Shown here piece by piece: positions 1-8,651 of a DNA stretch of 64,000 nt. The DNA comes from DATHCB01 sp035319765. GTDB lineage: Archaea > Thermoproteota > Bathyarchaeia > Bathyarchaeales > SOJC01. The DNA is taken from contig DATHCB010000148.1 in assembly GCA_035319765.1 (NCBI GenBank), positions 1-64,000 of the forward strand. The letters are read 5' to 3'. The notes under the pieces are model-generated. The model saw nothing but the letters and a program-made list of their open reading frames with translations. It had not been told where the DNA came from and ran no database searches. The translations under genes were made by a program, and so were the position numbers. The number at the start of each line of letters is the position of its first letter. Positions within the stretch are counted from its first letter, which is position 1.

Positions 1-22
1 GGTTTCCGCCAAGATCTAAACC

Positions 23-1477
23 TTGGAGTGTGCGGTTGTGACCGAAACTGAAGCTAAACCAAAAGCCGGCATAAAAGAGCTAAGCCCGATCGACGTTTAC
101 AAGCTTCTTCCCCGAACCAACTGCAAGGAGTGCGGCGAAGAGAACTGCATGGCTTTTGCAACCAAGCTCGTTAACCGAGAGGTGACGATCGAAAAGTGTG
201 CTCCTCTTCTTGCCAAAGGGAATGAGAAAGCGTACAAGCAGTTAAAAGAGATGCTTAAACCCGCCGTCAAAGAGATAGTCATAGGAACGGGTGCCAAAGT
301 CGTCAAAATCGGCGGAAAAATCGTGCTGTACCGCCATGAATTCGCCTACTTTAACCCCACCGCCATTGCCATCGACATAACGGATGAAATGCCTGAAAAA
401 GAAGTGCTAGACAGAATAGCGAAGACAGAGCAGTTCTGTTTTGAATACATTGGGCAAACGCTAAAGCTCGATATGATTGCCATCCGCTCCACATCAAATG
501 AGCCAGACAAGTTCGGGGCAACCGTCAAGAAAGTGGTTGAAAAAACGGATCTCCCTCTGATTTTGTGCTCCCTAAACCCGACCGTTCTGGAAGCTGGCTT
601 AACTGCGGCACAGGCCTCTAGACCGCTTCTGTACGCGGCAACAAGCGACAACTGGAAAGACATGGCTGAACTCGCCGTCAAGTACAAGTGTCCTTTAGCG
701 ATTTTTGCGCCGAACGATCTGAAAATGCTCAGGTCCCTAGCGAAGACGTTGCTCGATTGTGGCGTTGAGGATATCGTACTGGATCCAGGTACTCTGTCGA
801 GCGAGGGTTTAGCGGGTTCGCTGAACAATTTTACGATGATTCGAAGGGCCGCGTGTAGAGAAGGCGACAGCCTCTTCGGGCTTCCTTTGCTCGCTGTACC
901 GATGATCGCGTGGATAGAGAATAGCGGAGTCCCGGTTGAAATTGCCAAATGGAAAGAAGCCTACTTGGCAGCTCTGCTGCTGGTTCGCTTCGCAGATGTC
1001 ATGATCGTTCATGATGTTGATGGATGGGCGCTTCTTCCAGTAACTGTCTTGCGCCAGAACATCTACACGGACCCCAGAAAGCCCGTGGCTGTCGAGCCAG
1101 GCTTGAAGGTATTTGGGGCTCCGGATGAAAACTCGCCCGTGATGTTTACGACAAACTTTGCGCTCACGTACTACACCGTGGCTTCTGACATCGAATCTGC
1201 GAAGGCAAACGTCTATCTGCTGGTTGTCGACACCGAAGGAATAGCTGTGGACAGCGCGGTCGCCGGAAGAAAACTAACCGCGGAAAAAGTTGCCGAGGCC
1301 TTGAAGAATTCTGGAGTTGAAAACAAGGTCAACCACAAAAAACTTATAATCCCAGGCAAGGCAGCGCGCTTAAGCGGCGAAATTGAGGAACTGAGCGGCT
1401 GGCAGGTGCTAGTCGGTCCGAGAGATTCGTCAGACATTCCAAAGTTACTGCAAGAAAAATGGTCAAAGCCCACCTGA
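23..1477 (+). CDS. cdhE: Acetyl-CoA decarbonylase/synthase gamma subunit (corrinoid iron-sulfur protein, large subunit)
   Basis: Large subunit of the corrinoid Fe-S protein. With CdhD it carries the methyl group from tetrahydropterin to the acetyl-CoA synthase in the cytoplasmic Wood-Ljungdahl pathway. The N-terminus (residues 25-60) has the typical four-cysteine 4Fe-4S motif: C-x2-C-x4-C at 'NCKECGEENC', then a Cys about 16 residues later. A TIM-barrel-like middle and the C-terminal region with 'LVGPRDSSDIP' follow. At 484 residues it is close to the usual family length. The start is a TTG at base 23; the window opens just before it, so an upstream cdh gene is likely but not visible. A ferredoxin gene converges on its 3' end and a CooT-type nickel gene lies 700 bases further on, both fitting a CODH/ACS locus. 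Confidence 0.95.
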   Translation: MECAVVTETEAKPKAGIKELSPIDVYKLLPRTNCKECGEENCMAFATKLVNREVTIEKCAPLLAKGNEKAYKQLKEMLKPAVKEIVIGTGAKVVKIGGKIVLYRHEFAYFNPTAIAIDITDEMPEKEVLDRIAKTEQFCFEYIGQTLKLDMIAIRSTSNEPDKFGATVKKVVEKTDLPLILCSLNPTVLEAGLTAAQASRPLLYAATSDNWKDMAELAVKYKCPLAIFAPNDLKMLRSLAKTLLDCGVEDIVLDPGTLSSEGLAGSLNNFTMIRRAACREGDSLFGLPLLAVPMIAWIENSGVPVEIAKWKEAYLAALLLVRFADVMIVHDVDGWALLPVTVLRQNIYTDPRKPVAVEPGLKVFGAPDENSPVMFTTNFALTYYTVASDIESAKANVYLLVVDTEGIAVDSAVAGRKLTAEKVAEALKNSGVENKVNHKKLIIPGKAARLSGEIEELSGWQVLVGPRDSSDIPKLLQEKWSKPT

Positions 1478-1513
1478 TCGCTATCTTTCAGCTTCGAGTC
1501 CAGGTACAGATCC

Positions 1514-1996
1514 TTAGTGTTCTTTTTTCGTTGAGTATCGGTTGAGGTAATCTTCTTGTTTGGGGAAGATGTTGCGGGTTCTTTCGTGACGCCTATCCGC
1601 GTTGATGCGTTGCTGAAGTGCTGCGAAATCTTTCGATCTGCTGAAGCTTTCGACTTCTCCGTGCGTTCTTTTTCTTACTATTTTGATGCAATCGTCTACG
1701 ATGCAGCTTAAGACGCATGCTCCGCAGTAGATGCAGAGTTCTTCTATGATGCCCACTTCTCCTGCCTTCCAGAACAGCGCATTGGTTGGGCAAGCTTTTA
1801 TGCAGAGCTTGCACTGGACGCCTTGGCAGGTTTTTTTGTTGATTGTTATACTTCCCTCAGCAAAGAACTCCCGTGGTTTCGGTGGTGCTACGAGCTCGGA
1901 TTTTTTCTTCTTTTTCTGTTTTTCTGTAGTTTCTGTTAGGAGTTCGAATATGTCTGCGCTAGAGGCTGTTTTGGGTTTCTTGGGCATCCACTTCAT
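1514..1996 (-). CDS. Dicluster 4Fe-4S ferredoxin-like protein
   Basis: 160-residue cytoplasmic ferredoxin-type electron carrier. A lysine-rich N-terminal extension (to about residue 45) precedes two cysteine clusters: one around 'CQGVQCKLCIKACP' (residues 58-71), the other around 'CIYCGACVLSCIVDDC' (residues 87-102). These match a 4Fe-4S dicluster domain, although the second cluster ends with unusual CxxxxxC spacing. A charged C-terminal tail of about 50 residues has no recognisable domain. The gene is convergent with cdhE, separated by 36 bases, so it is not in the same transcript. A role in supplying electrons near the CODH/ACS complex is inferred from location only. Confidence 0.85.
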   Translation of the reverse strand: MKWMPKKPKTASSADIFELLTETTEKQKKKKKSELVAPPKPREFFAEGSITINKKTCQGVQCKLCIKACPTNALFWKAGEVGIIEELCIYCGACVLSCIVDDCIKIVRKRTHGEVESFSRSKDFAALQQRINADRRHERTRNIFPKQEDYLNRYSTKKEH

Positions 1997-2116
1997 CTTT
2001 TTGGCCTATTACGTCATTAAGGTCGTATAGCCTTCGTGGATTATAACTACCTATCTTAAATGCGCAATAGTGAGATAGAGGGCTGAACTTGAGATTATCT
2101 GGACTCTCCAGAAGAA

Positions 2117-2124
2117 GTTTATAT
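2117..2124 (+). promoter_or_regulatory. TATA box for the cooT-like gene
   Basis: TTTATATT lies 36 bases before the ATG at 2160, a normal distance for an archaeal TATA box plus a short leader. No clear ribosome binding site precedes the ATG. Confidence 0.5.
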
Positions 2125-2159
2125 TAGTTTTAGCTCTGTTAACTACTCGTGGAATAGCA

Positions 2160-2345
2160 ATGTGTGAATTTGATGTAATCGTCAACGGCAGAGTCGCGTT
2201 CAAAGATGCGGTTTATGCGAAGATGGAAAGAAACGATGTGACCGTTAAGAATGTGATTGGCGAGACTAGGAAATTTGAAAAATGCAAGATAGTCGAAGTT
2301 GACGTGAATTCGACGCGTCTAGTCCTGTCAAGCTCGAAAGATTAG
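2160..2345 (+). CDS. cooT: CooT family nickel-binding protein
   Basis: 61-residue protein beginning 'MCEF', with the compact all-beta pattern of CooT/PF10133 proteins. In bacteria the N-terminal Met-Cys binds nickel and helps mature Ni-CODH. Visible family features are Cys2, the 'NVIGETRKFEKCKIVEVDV' centre and the hydrophobic C-terminal strand. Length matches the family (60-70 residues). Lying about 0.7 kb from cdhE supports a role in nickel supply to CODH/ACS; this is inference from family and neighbourhood. Confidence 0.8.
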   Translation: MCEFDVIVNGRVAFKDAVYAKMERNDVTVKNVIGETRKFEKCKIVEVDVNSTRLVLSSSKD

Positions 2346-2394
2346 AACGCGTTGGCCTGAGTTAGATCGTCACTTCTAGAATTTGTGTTCGCAT

Positions 2395-2847
2395 TTATCT
2401 TCTGCTGTAGCGTCCCACAGTTTCTCCCTTTGCGAGTATGTGGCCTTGCATTGATTTTTCAAGGTCCTTCTTTCTCGAATTGGGGCTGAGGTTTAGTTTT
2501 GTGTCTAGCGCGTATACTTTGAAGAAGTATCTGTGTGTGCCTGAGGGCGGGCAGGGTCCACCATAGGAGTGTTTTCTGAAGTCGTTCATACCCTCGACGC
2601 CAGGGACGGTGTTTTCTTTTATTTCGTTTGAGGGCGTTATGTTCCAAACTACCCAGTGGTCCCATGTTCCCATTGGCGCGTCTGGATCGTCAACAGTTAG
2701 CGCGAGGCTTTGTGTTCCTTGGGGGATTCCTTCGATGCTCAGAGGTGGGTTTATGTCTTCTCCGTCGCAGGTGTATTTAGGCGGGACAGGGCCGTTGTTG
2801 GGGAATGCAGAACTTTTGACTGTTAGTTCCTTCACGATGAATACCAC
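2395..2847 (-). CDS. YbhB/YbcL family (PEBP-like) protein
   Basis: 150-residue phosphatidylethanolamine-binding-protein-like fold. Family motifs are 'DGEDINPPLSIEGIP' (residues 26-40), 'LTVDDPDAPMGTWDHWVVWNI' (49-69) with the DPDAP and HW ligand-site residues, and 'GGPCPPSGTHRYFFKVYALD' (96-115). These form the small anion/phosphate-binding pocket. Cellular role in archaea is unknown. The gene stands alone between cooT and a divergently transcribed surface-protein gene. Confidence 0.9.
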   Translation of the reverse strand: MVFIVKELTVKSSAFPNNGPVPPKYTCDGEDINPPLSIEGIPQGTQSLALTVDDPDAPMGTWDHWVVWNITPSNEIKENTVPGVEGMNDFRKHSYGGPCPPSGTHRYFFKVYALDTKLNLSPNSRKKDLEKSMQGHILAKGETVGRYSRR

Positions 2848-3018
2848 GGCGATTCATTATACAGATCTCTGCTTTTCAATTCTTCGGCTGCCTTCACTCG
2901 TGCCGGCTCCTTCAAAAGAGGCTCGCTTTGTATAATGAACAAACGACAGCAACGCGCGTTTCCGCAAACTTAACGCGCCCAATCATGGACTATCAAGATT
3001 TTGAAACAATATTGCAAG

Positions 3019-3037
3019 TTCCTAAACCTTTTAGGAA
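3019..3037. repeat. Perfect 8-bp inverted repeat upstream of the InlB-repeat gene
   Basis: TTCCTAAA, a CCT loop and TTTAGGAA form a perfect stem followed by an A-run, ending 28 bases before the ATG at 3066. On the opposite strand it reads as a hairpin with a T-run. It could be an operator for the downstream gene or a terminator for leftward transcripts; the sequence does not decide. Confidence 0.5.
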
Positions 3038-3065
3038 AAAAAGTTTCCAACTGTCATGACTTGAA

Positions 3066-5222
3066 ATGCGAGAGCGGGGCTCGATCGTTCTTTTTTTCGT
3101 CGCTGGTCTGCTTCTTCTACTTGCGCCGTTAATGGTGAGCTTTGCCACCAGCAGCCAATGCCAGCTGACGATAAATTCAGCCATAGGAGGCACGACTGTC
3201 CCGCCTCCAAGAATTTACACGTACGCCTACGGCGCAAATGTAACTATAGACGCGATGCCAGCCTCGGGCCACATTTTCGATTACTGGACGGACGGTTCTG
3301 GGCACTTCACGGAAGGCGCAAACCCGATAATGCAGACTCTGTACTCAAACGTGACGCTTCAGCCTTTTTTTGAGAACATGAGCACGGCCAAAAGGGTACT
3401 CACGATAAGAGCCGCGGCCAACGGCAGTACGAACCCTTCAGCTGGGAACTACACCTATTCCTACGGAGCAAACGTCACGATCACCGCGACTCCTAACTCA
3501 GGCTACATCTTTGACTTCTGGGTGGGTCAGAATGGCAACTTCATGGGATACGCAAACCCCATGATGATAAACATTGACTACAACGCGACGCTTCAGCCTG
3601 TCTTTGAGAATGCGTCAACCGCTACAAGAACACTAACGATAAACGCGTCCAGTGGGGGCACAACCAGCCCTCCTCCGGGGAACTACACTTACCCATACAT
3701 GACAAACTTGGCGATCACGGCTATTCCCAATTCCGGGTACGTGTTCGACCACTGGGTGATGAATTCTGGAGGCAACTCTGGTAACCAAAATCCCACGCAG
3801 TTCACGATTAACTGGAATACTACGATTCAGCCCATTTTTGAAAACGCCACCTCTGGTCCGCGAACACTTACGATATTCAGTCCAAGCAACGGCACCACAA
3901 GCCCGACACCTGGAACCTACAATTACAGCTATGGAGAAAACGTCTCCATAACCGCAATTCCTCAGAACGGAGCCTACTTCGGCGGCTGGTTCTTGGACCA
4001 AGCAAGCGCCGGCATGAGCAACCCGATCACTATAACCATGGACAGTAGTCACACGTTGATGGCCAACTTTACTCCAAAACCGCCCTCCACCGTGCAAGTG
4101 ACTATAAGTCCCGCCACAGGAGGAACGACGAACCCAGCACCAGGCACGTACACCTATCCTGCTGGAAACCAAGCAAGAGTCACTGCAATTCCGAATTCCG
4201 GCTGGTGGCTTAGCTACTGGCTGCTTGACGGAAACAAGTCTGGAAACTCAACAACGATCGAGTTCAACCTGAACGGGAATCACACGGTGAGACCCGTCTT
4301 CGCTTCGAATTCGCACTCCGCCAGCTACATGCTTGCAATCAACGCAGCAGATGGAGGGACGACCAATCCGGCGTCTGGAACTTATACGTACAACTATGGA
4401 GCGAACGTGACTGTTACGGCCACACCGGAAAGTGGTCAATCCTTTGACTATTGGCTCCTCGACGGTCAAACAGAAAAAGAGAACCCTGTTACTTTGCAAA
4501 TGACGCAGGACCACACTCTCCAGCCAGTGTTCACTAGCAGTCAGGGCAACTCTGGACCAGGCCACGGTCTCAGCTTCAACATCCCCTCCTTGTTCATCCT
4601 TGTTCCTGGGATGGTGGCGATAGCGTGCTGCTTCGTAGGCTACTTGGTTCCTCTGGGGCTAGCTGTAAGGAAGGGAAAGATTCCACCGAGCGTTAAGAAG
4701 CCTCGGCTGTTCCTTGCATTGGTTAGCATATTCATCATCGTAGGCCCTCTTGGCGCAACGTTGCTCGCTTACAGGGGCAACCTGAGCGGAGTGCTTACCC
4801 CTTCTAACACTAACAAGATCACTAACACGCTCTTTAGTCAGGGCGGAATCGGGATGCCCAATATAACGAGCGCATGGTACAACCTCACCTCGCGAGAGCT
4901 CTGTTTACTGTTTAACTTCAGCAACCCAACAGCGACCAACTTGACGCTCATTGCTTATTCGGCAAACTTGACGGATCATAGTGATGGTTATCCCCTAGGG
5001 TGGGTAAGGCTCGCTAATCCCGTTACAGCCGCCGCTAATGAAACCGTGACGTTCCAAATGACTACCATGCTTGGAGAAGAAGCAGCCGGGCATATCGCAA
5101 CAGCTTATGCTGGCACGAGCAGTTTTGAGGTCGATCTTTCCAGAGAGAATCTAAACTATGCAGGATTAATGCTGCATTTGAACGGAACGAGCACAGTTAA
5201 CGATGTATCAATATGGAGTTGA
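3066..5222 (+). CDS. Membrane-anchored surface protein with six InlB-B-like repeats
   Basis: 718 residues. An N-terminal hydrophobic signal segment (residues 7-27) is followed by about six repeats of roughly 75 residues (30-480). Each has a 'GGTTNPxxGxYTYxYGANVTITAxPxSGYxFDxW' pattern, ending in 'NHTLQPVFEN', typical of divergent InlB B-repeat (Flg_new_2) modules of extracellular proteins. Two membrane segments follow (about 510-535 and 555-575), then a C-terminal domain of about 140 residues rich in N-x-S/T sequons. The repeats are probably outside the cell. The gene overlaps the next membrane-protein gene by 20 bases, so the pair are likely co-transcribed. Ligand unknown. Confidence 0.8.
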   Translation: MRERGSIVLFFVAGLLLLLAPLMVSFATSSQCQLTINSAIGGTTVPPPRIYTYAYGANVTIDAMPASGHIFDYWTDGSGHFTEGANPIMQTLYSNVTLQPFFENMSTAKRVLTIRAAANGSTNPSAGNYTYSYGANVTITATPNSGYIFDFWVGQNGNFMGYANPMMINIDYNATLQPVFENASTATRTLTINASSGGTTSPPPGNYTYPYMTNLAITAIPNSGYVFDHWVMNSGGNSGNQNPTQFTINWNTTIQPIFENATSGPRTLTIFSPSNGTTSPTPGTYNYSYGENVSITAIPQNGAYFGGWFLDQASAGMSNPITITMDSSHTLMANFTPKPPSTVQVTISPATGGTTNPAPGTYTYPAGNQARVTAIPNSGWWLSYWLLDGNKSGNSTTIEFNLNGNHTVRPVFASNSHSASYMLAINAADGGTTNPASGTYTYNYGANVTVTATPESGQSFDYWLLDGQTEKENPVTLQMTQDHTLQPVFTSSQGNSGPGHGLSFNIPSLFILVPGMVAIACCFVGYLVPLGLAVRKGKIPPSVKKPRLFLALVSIFIIVGPLGATLLAYRGNLSGVLTPSNTNKITNTLFSQGGIGMPNITSAWYNLTSRELCLLFNFSNPTATNLTLIAYSANLTDHSDGYPLGWVRLANPVTAAANETVTFQMTTMLGEEAAGHIATAYAGTSSFEVDLSRENLNYAGLMLHLNGTSTVNDVSIWS

Positions 5223-5877
5223 CAGTGTGAAGAACTTAGGCTTGAATTTTAGAAGCTTCAACGTGAAGAGCTGGAACTGGTTCGGGCTCGTCGGGGGAGC
5301 CCTCACTCTCGTGTTGACCGTGGCCTCCATGTTTGTTCCTTGGTGGCAGATCACTGTCGGCCGGACACTTGCGATAATAGGTCTCTCTCCAGTTAGTCTG
5401 TCAACAAACATCGTGGGCTTCATCGTAGCTCTCCCTATTATCGCCGCTGTTAGTTGGATGTTCATGGTGTTGCTCATCTCCGCAGGCATAATTCTCATCA
5501 TCTACTCCATTGTGCCCACGAAACCTTACTCGGAACGCCTGCTTGGCTTCGCCTACAAGAAGCCGCTAGGAACGCTGATAGCGTTTGTCGTGCTGATGCT
5601 ACTCCTAACGAATGCGGGGACAGTATTTGGAATGATGTCAGGGCCTAGCCTGTCGGGAGCAGACCTCAATGTTCCGTGGACTGGCGCGAAAACATTACAT
5701 TTGCCCTCCTCCATGGCCCAAGGCACCTTACTCGGCATCGCAATCTCTGCCGAGATCGAGTGGACCTTCTGGCTTGCCGTCATTGTTGCTGGACTCTGCG
5801 TCGCCGCCAGATTATACCACAAGAAACTCGTCAGACCAACCGCTGACAAAAAGACTGAACAAACTTCCCAAGAATAA
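5203..5877 (+). CDS. Polytopic membrane protein of unknown function
   Basis: 224 residues with about four hydrophobic segments (roughly 27-45, 65-105, 122-142 and 185-205) and a basic C-terminus. No conserved enzymatic motif is visible. The start overlaps the preceding surface-protein gene by 20 bases (a GTG at 5227 is an alternative), implying translational coupling and a joint function at the membrane. Confidence 0.65.
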   Translation: MYQYGVDSVKNLGLNFRSFNVKSWNWFGLVGGALTLVLTVASMFVPWWQITVGRTLAIIGLSPVSLSTNIVGFIVALPIIAAVSWMFMVLLISAGIILIIYSIVPTKPYSERLLGFAYKKPLGTLIAFVVLMLLLTNAGTVFGMMSGPSLSGADLNVPWTGAKTLHLPSSMAQGTLLGIAISAEIEWTFWLAVIVAGLCVAARLYHKKLVRPTADKKTEQTSQE

Positions 5878-6057
5878 TCTCGGGATGGGCATTATTCTTG
5901 AAAAAGCATGCTCTACTTGTAAATGCGTGTTCAGCTTTTACCCTCTCCTACGACGCTTCAAGTAAGGCTTCTCCAGCCGAGACGAGTCCGACTGAGCTCG
6001 AATTTCTGATACAGCGGTGGACTTGAAGCCATGTTCACCTGGAGACATCGAAGCAGA

Positions 6058-6149
6058 AATTGCATCTTCTGCAACTCCCCTTTTTTCTGATAAAGCGCGC
6101 GCATTATATCACTATTTTCATCGTATCAGAAAAAATAAGGGATGCAATT
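6058..6149. repeat. Long inverted repeat with a GC tract in its loop
   Basis: The inner arms TTTTTTCTGATA (6081-6092) and TATCAGAAAAAA (6124-6135) are perfect complements. The outer arms AATTGCATC (6058-6066) and GATGCAATT (6141-6149) are also complementary. The 31-base loop holds the alternating tract GCGCGCGC (6095-6102). The structure occupies the gene-free stretch 5878-6271, where I see no ORF. Confidence 0.7.
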
Positions 6150-6271
6150 CAACATTAGAAGTGGTTAGAGTGACTGGTTCGGCAAGTCCAGCGTGAAGGC
6201 AGTTCATGGTCGTTTTTCAGCATCCCGATACAAAGGTTTTTTTGGCCGCCACGAATATCCTTGTTTTGAAC

Positions 6272-7267
6272 ATGAAAATGAAAGCGATCGTAGCCGAAAG
6301 ATACGGATCACCTGATGCTCTTGAGCTCAAAGATGTAGAGAAGCCTACTCCCACAGATAATGAAATATTGGTGAAAGTTCATGCGGCATCAGTAAATCCA
6401 ATGGACTGGCATCTCCTTGAAGGTAAACCGTTCATAGCTCGACCGATGACTGGCGGTCTTCTCAAACCAAAAAACACGAGACTTGGAGTTGACATAGCCG
6501 GCAAAGTTGAAGCGGTTGGCATGAACGTGAAGGAGTTTCAGCCAGGTGGTGAAGTGTTCGGATCTGGTCGAGGCGGTTTCGCCGAGTATGTGTGTACTCG
6601 TGAAGATTCGTTGGTGTTGAAGCCGGCCGACGTATCGTTCGAGGAGGCAGCCGCGGTGCCCACTGCGGCATTCACGGCATTGCAAGGTCTTCGCGATAAG
6701 GGACAGGTTCAGGCCGGACAGAAGGTCCTGATTGACGGGGCATCTGGAGGTGTCGGAACGTTTGCAGTGCAGATTGCCAAATCATTCGGCGCCGAAGTAA
6801 CCGGCGTGTGCAGCACGAGAAATCTGGACATGGTGCGATCTATCGGCGCTGACCATGTAATTGATTACACCCAAGAGGATTTCACAAAGAAGGAACAACG
6901 TTACGACCTGATTCTTGCCACTGCGGGATATCATTCGATCTTCGATTACAGCCGCGCGTTAAGCCCCAAAGGAATCTACGTCTTTATCGGAGGTTCACGC
7001 CTAATGCGCTCTCTCCTCCAAGCCATGCTCCTTGGACCGTTGATTTCAATGACCGGAAACAAGAAAATGACGTCCATGATAGCGAAACGGAACAAAAAGG
7101 ATCTAGTTTTTCTGAAAGACCTTCTTGAAGCTGGCAGAATAAAGCCGGTCATGGATAGAAGCTACCCCTTAAGTGAGGTCCCCGAAGCTCTCCGTTATCT
7201 TGAAGAAGGACACGCCCGGGGAAAAGTCGTAATAACTTTAGAACCTAACCTGCGCAAAGCCGATTAA
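6272..7267 (+). CDS. NAD(P)-dependent quinone oxidoreductase-like MDR protein
   Basis: Medium-chain dehydrogenase/reductase of the zinc-free quinone oxidoreductase type. The GroES-like domain spans about residues 1-120; the Rossmann part carries 'GASGGVGTFAVQIAKSFGAEVTGV' with the nucleotide-binding G-x-G-x2-G, and the C-terminal 'LEEGHARGKVVITL' is typical. Length is 331 residues from the ATG at 6272, which begins the conserved 'MKMKAIVAERYG' strand; an in-frame ATG at 6206 adds 22 non-conserved residues and is less likely. It probably reduces quinones or enones with NAD(P)H in the cytoplasm. Monocistronic. Confidence 0.9.
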   Translation: MKMKAIVAERYGSPDALELKDVEKPTPTDNEILVKVHAASVNPMDWHLLEGKPFIARPMTGGLLKPKNTRLGVDIAGKVEAVGMNVKEFQPGGEVFGSGRGGFAEYVCTREDSLVLKPADVSFEEAAAVPTAAFTALQGLRDKGQVQAGQKVLIDGASGGVGTFAVQIAKSFGAEVTGVCSTRNLDMVRSIGADHVIDYTQEDFTKKEQRYDLILATAGYHSIFDYSRALSPKGIYVFIGGSRLMRSLLQAMLLGPLISMTGNKKMTSMIAKRNKKDLVFLKDLLEAGRIKPVMDRSYPLSEVPEALRYLEEGHARGKVVITLEPNLRKAD

Positions 7268-7430
7268 AGCGCTCTTGGAGCGCCTTGCCAAGAAAGGTTT
7301 AAGCCTGATAGGATAAAGCATTCCAGTTTGGCTCGTGCGGCTCTTCTCAGAGTAGCCGTCTTATACAACGTTCCAAACGCTTGCAACAGAGCCACAGCGG
7401 ACCTGGTAATTTCGAGCCCCTTATTTAGCA

Positions 7431-7568
7431 ATGGTGACTAAGAGCAACGAGCAAAAGTCTGTGTGCCGAGAGTGGCTCGCTTGGTTGTTCCGACTCGGTT
7501 GGGGGATTCTGGCTAGCTGGCTAGCCAAGCTCATGGCACGCGTCGTGCGCATGGGGCTATTCTTTTGA
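7431..7568 (+). CDS. Possible small Trp/Leu-rich amphipathic peptide (45 aa)
   Basis: An ATG-started frame of 45 codons: a polar N-terminus 'MVTKSNEQKSVCREW', then a W/L/A-rich helix-like stretch with basic residues ('RLGWGILASWLAKLMARVV'). It overlaps the 3' end of the convergent radical SAM gene by 12 bases. The pattern could be a membrane-active or RiPP-like peptide. However, the frame runs through two DNA palindromes (7511-7526 and 7532-7553) that may be a terminator, so the reading frame may be accidental. Confidence 0.3.
   Translation: MVTKSNEQKSVCREWLAWLFRLGWGILASWLAKLMARVVRMGLFF
7511..7553. terminator. Paired hairpins downstream of the radical SAM gene
   Basis: GGCTAGC-TG-GCTAGCC (7511-7526) is a perfect 7-bp hairpin. 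CATGGCACG-CGT-CGTGCGCATG (7532-7553) is a second stem with a one-base bulge. They begin a few bases beyond the stop of the leftward radical SAM gene, a plausible place for transcription termination, though neither has a T-run. Confidence 0.4.
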
Positions 7569-8651
7569 TTGCGCGAGGCTTTGTACCCATTTTCTTTGTT
7601 CCCATAGTGCGCATCCGTGTGTTTCTTCGAGCTGTTTGTGGTTTTCTCTAATTGTCTTGAGCATCTTTGACTGCAGTGCTTCTTTGAGTGAACAGTTCTT
7701 GATGTTTATGTCTGAGTAGGGAATGAACGGGCATGGCTCCACGTTGCCTTCAGCGCTTATGTGAACAAATCCGCGTCCCGCTGAAAGGCAACCGCCGATT
7801 TCTTCCTCATCCCACGGAAGCGCAACGAACACCGCTCTGTATTTAGCGCGGAAAGCATCTCTTCTCTTAACAAGTTCCAACCTTTGCGCTTCAGTCAGGA
7901 CCCAGTTTTCAGTTCCTTCTTTGACGGGAGTATACTCCACGAGCATGAAGAGCTTGCACCCGGCGTTGACGAGTTTTTCGACAAACTCGTCTTCCGTTAC
8001 TTCGTCGAAGTTGTTCCTTGTAATCGTAAGTGAGGTGCCCCAGAAAATCTCTTCATGTTTAAGCATGCCAATTGAATTCTGAAGCATTTCGTACACTCCT
8101 TTTCCCCTGCGTTCGTCGGTGTCAGTCTGATACCCTTCGAGGCTGAGCAAGGGTACAACATTTCTTTTCTCAATTATTTTCTTGAGGACGTCATCGTTGA
8201 TTAACAGACCGTTGGTAAACATGAGAAACATGATCTCCGGATATTCTGCTGGAACGTCTAGTAGTCCCTCGCGCATTAGAGGCTCTCCCCCGCCCAGCAC
8301 GATAAACGAGATGCCGAGTTCCTTTGCTTCCGCGATGGCTCTCTTGAGTCTTTCATCGCTTAGGTCGGCGTCAGCGGTCGGGCGAAGAGTTTGATGATAA
8401 CAGCCCTTGCAGTGAAGGTTGCATCTGCTCGTCACGCTGAAGACAAGAATAGGCGGAACATGAATTCCCTGCTTCTCCCAGCTCTGCCTTATCCTCGCAG
8501 CACGTCTCTGCCAATTGAGAGTCTTGAGAAAGAAAACTGCCTGCGCCGGATCGCTCAACGCGCTTCTCAAGGCATCTTTGAAGAACACTCTCAGCGAATT
8601 GCTCAGGATCTTGTTGAAATCTAACCCTGACGCCTTTGAGGTTGAAGCCAT
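7557..8651 (-). CDS. Radical SAM protein
   Basis: 364-residue radical S-adenosylmethionine enzyme. The 4Fe-4S/SAM motif C-x3-C-x2-C is 'CNLHCKGC' (about residues 73-80), followed by 'VLGGGEPLMREGLLDV' (GGE-type SAM contact). In the C-terminal third, 'GGCLSAGRGFVHISAEGNVEPCPFIPYSDINI' resembles the auxiliary-cluster region of SPASM/Twitch proteins, with fewer cysteines. Substrate unknown. About 70 residues precede the core. The gene is alone on its strand; upstream of its ATG is a GC tract at 8719-8727. Confidence 0.85.
   Translation of the reverse strand: MASTSKASGLDFNKILSNSLRVFFKDALRSALSDPAQAVFFLKTLNWQRRAARIRQSWEKQGIHVPPILVFSVTSRCNLHCKGCYHQTLRPTADADLSDERLKRAIAEAKELGISFIVLGGGEPLMREGLLDVPAEYPEIMFLMFTNGLLINDDVLKKIIEKRNVVPLLSLEGYQTDTDERRGKGVYEMLQNSIGMLKHEEIFWGTSLTITRNNFDEVTEDEFVEKLVNAGCKLFMLVEYTPVKEGTENWVLTEAQRLELVKRRDAFRAKYRAVFVALPWDEEEIGGCLSAGRGFVHISAEGNVEPCPFIPYSDINIKNCSLKEALQSKMLKTIRENHKQLEETHGCALWEQRKWVQSLAQSKE

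Noticed and set aside
1364..1369. GCGCGC inside cdhE as another junction tract
   Set aside because: The encoded residues (KAARLSGEIEEL) fit the CdhE family, so this is ordinary coding sequence. The same holds for 29076, 37507-37512 and 37909-37916.
2609..2935. Forward ORF opposite the PEBP gene
   Set aside because: It is the antisense shadow of a well-supported PEBP-like gene.
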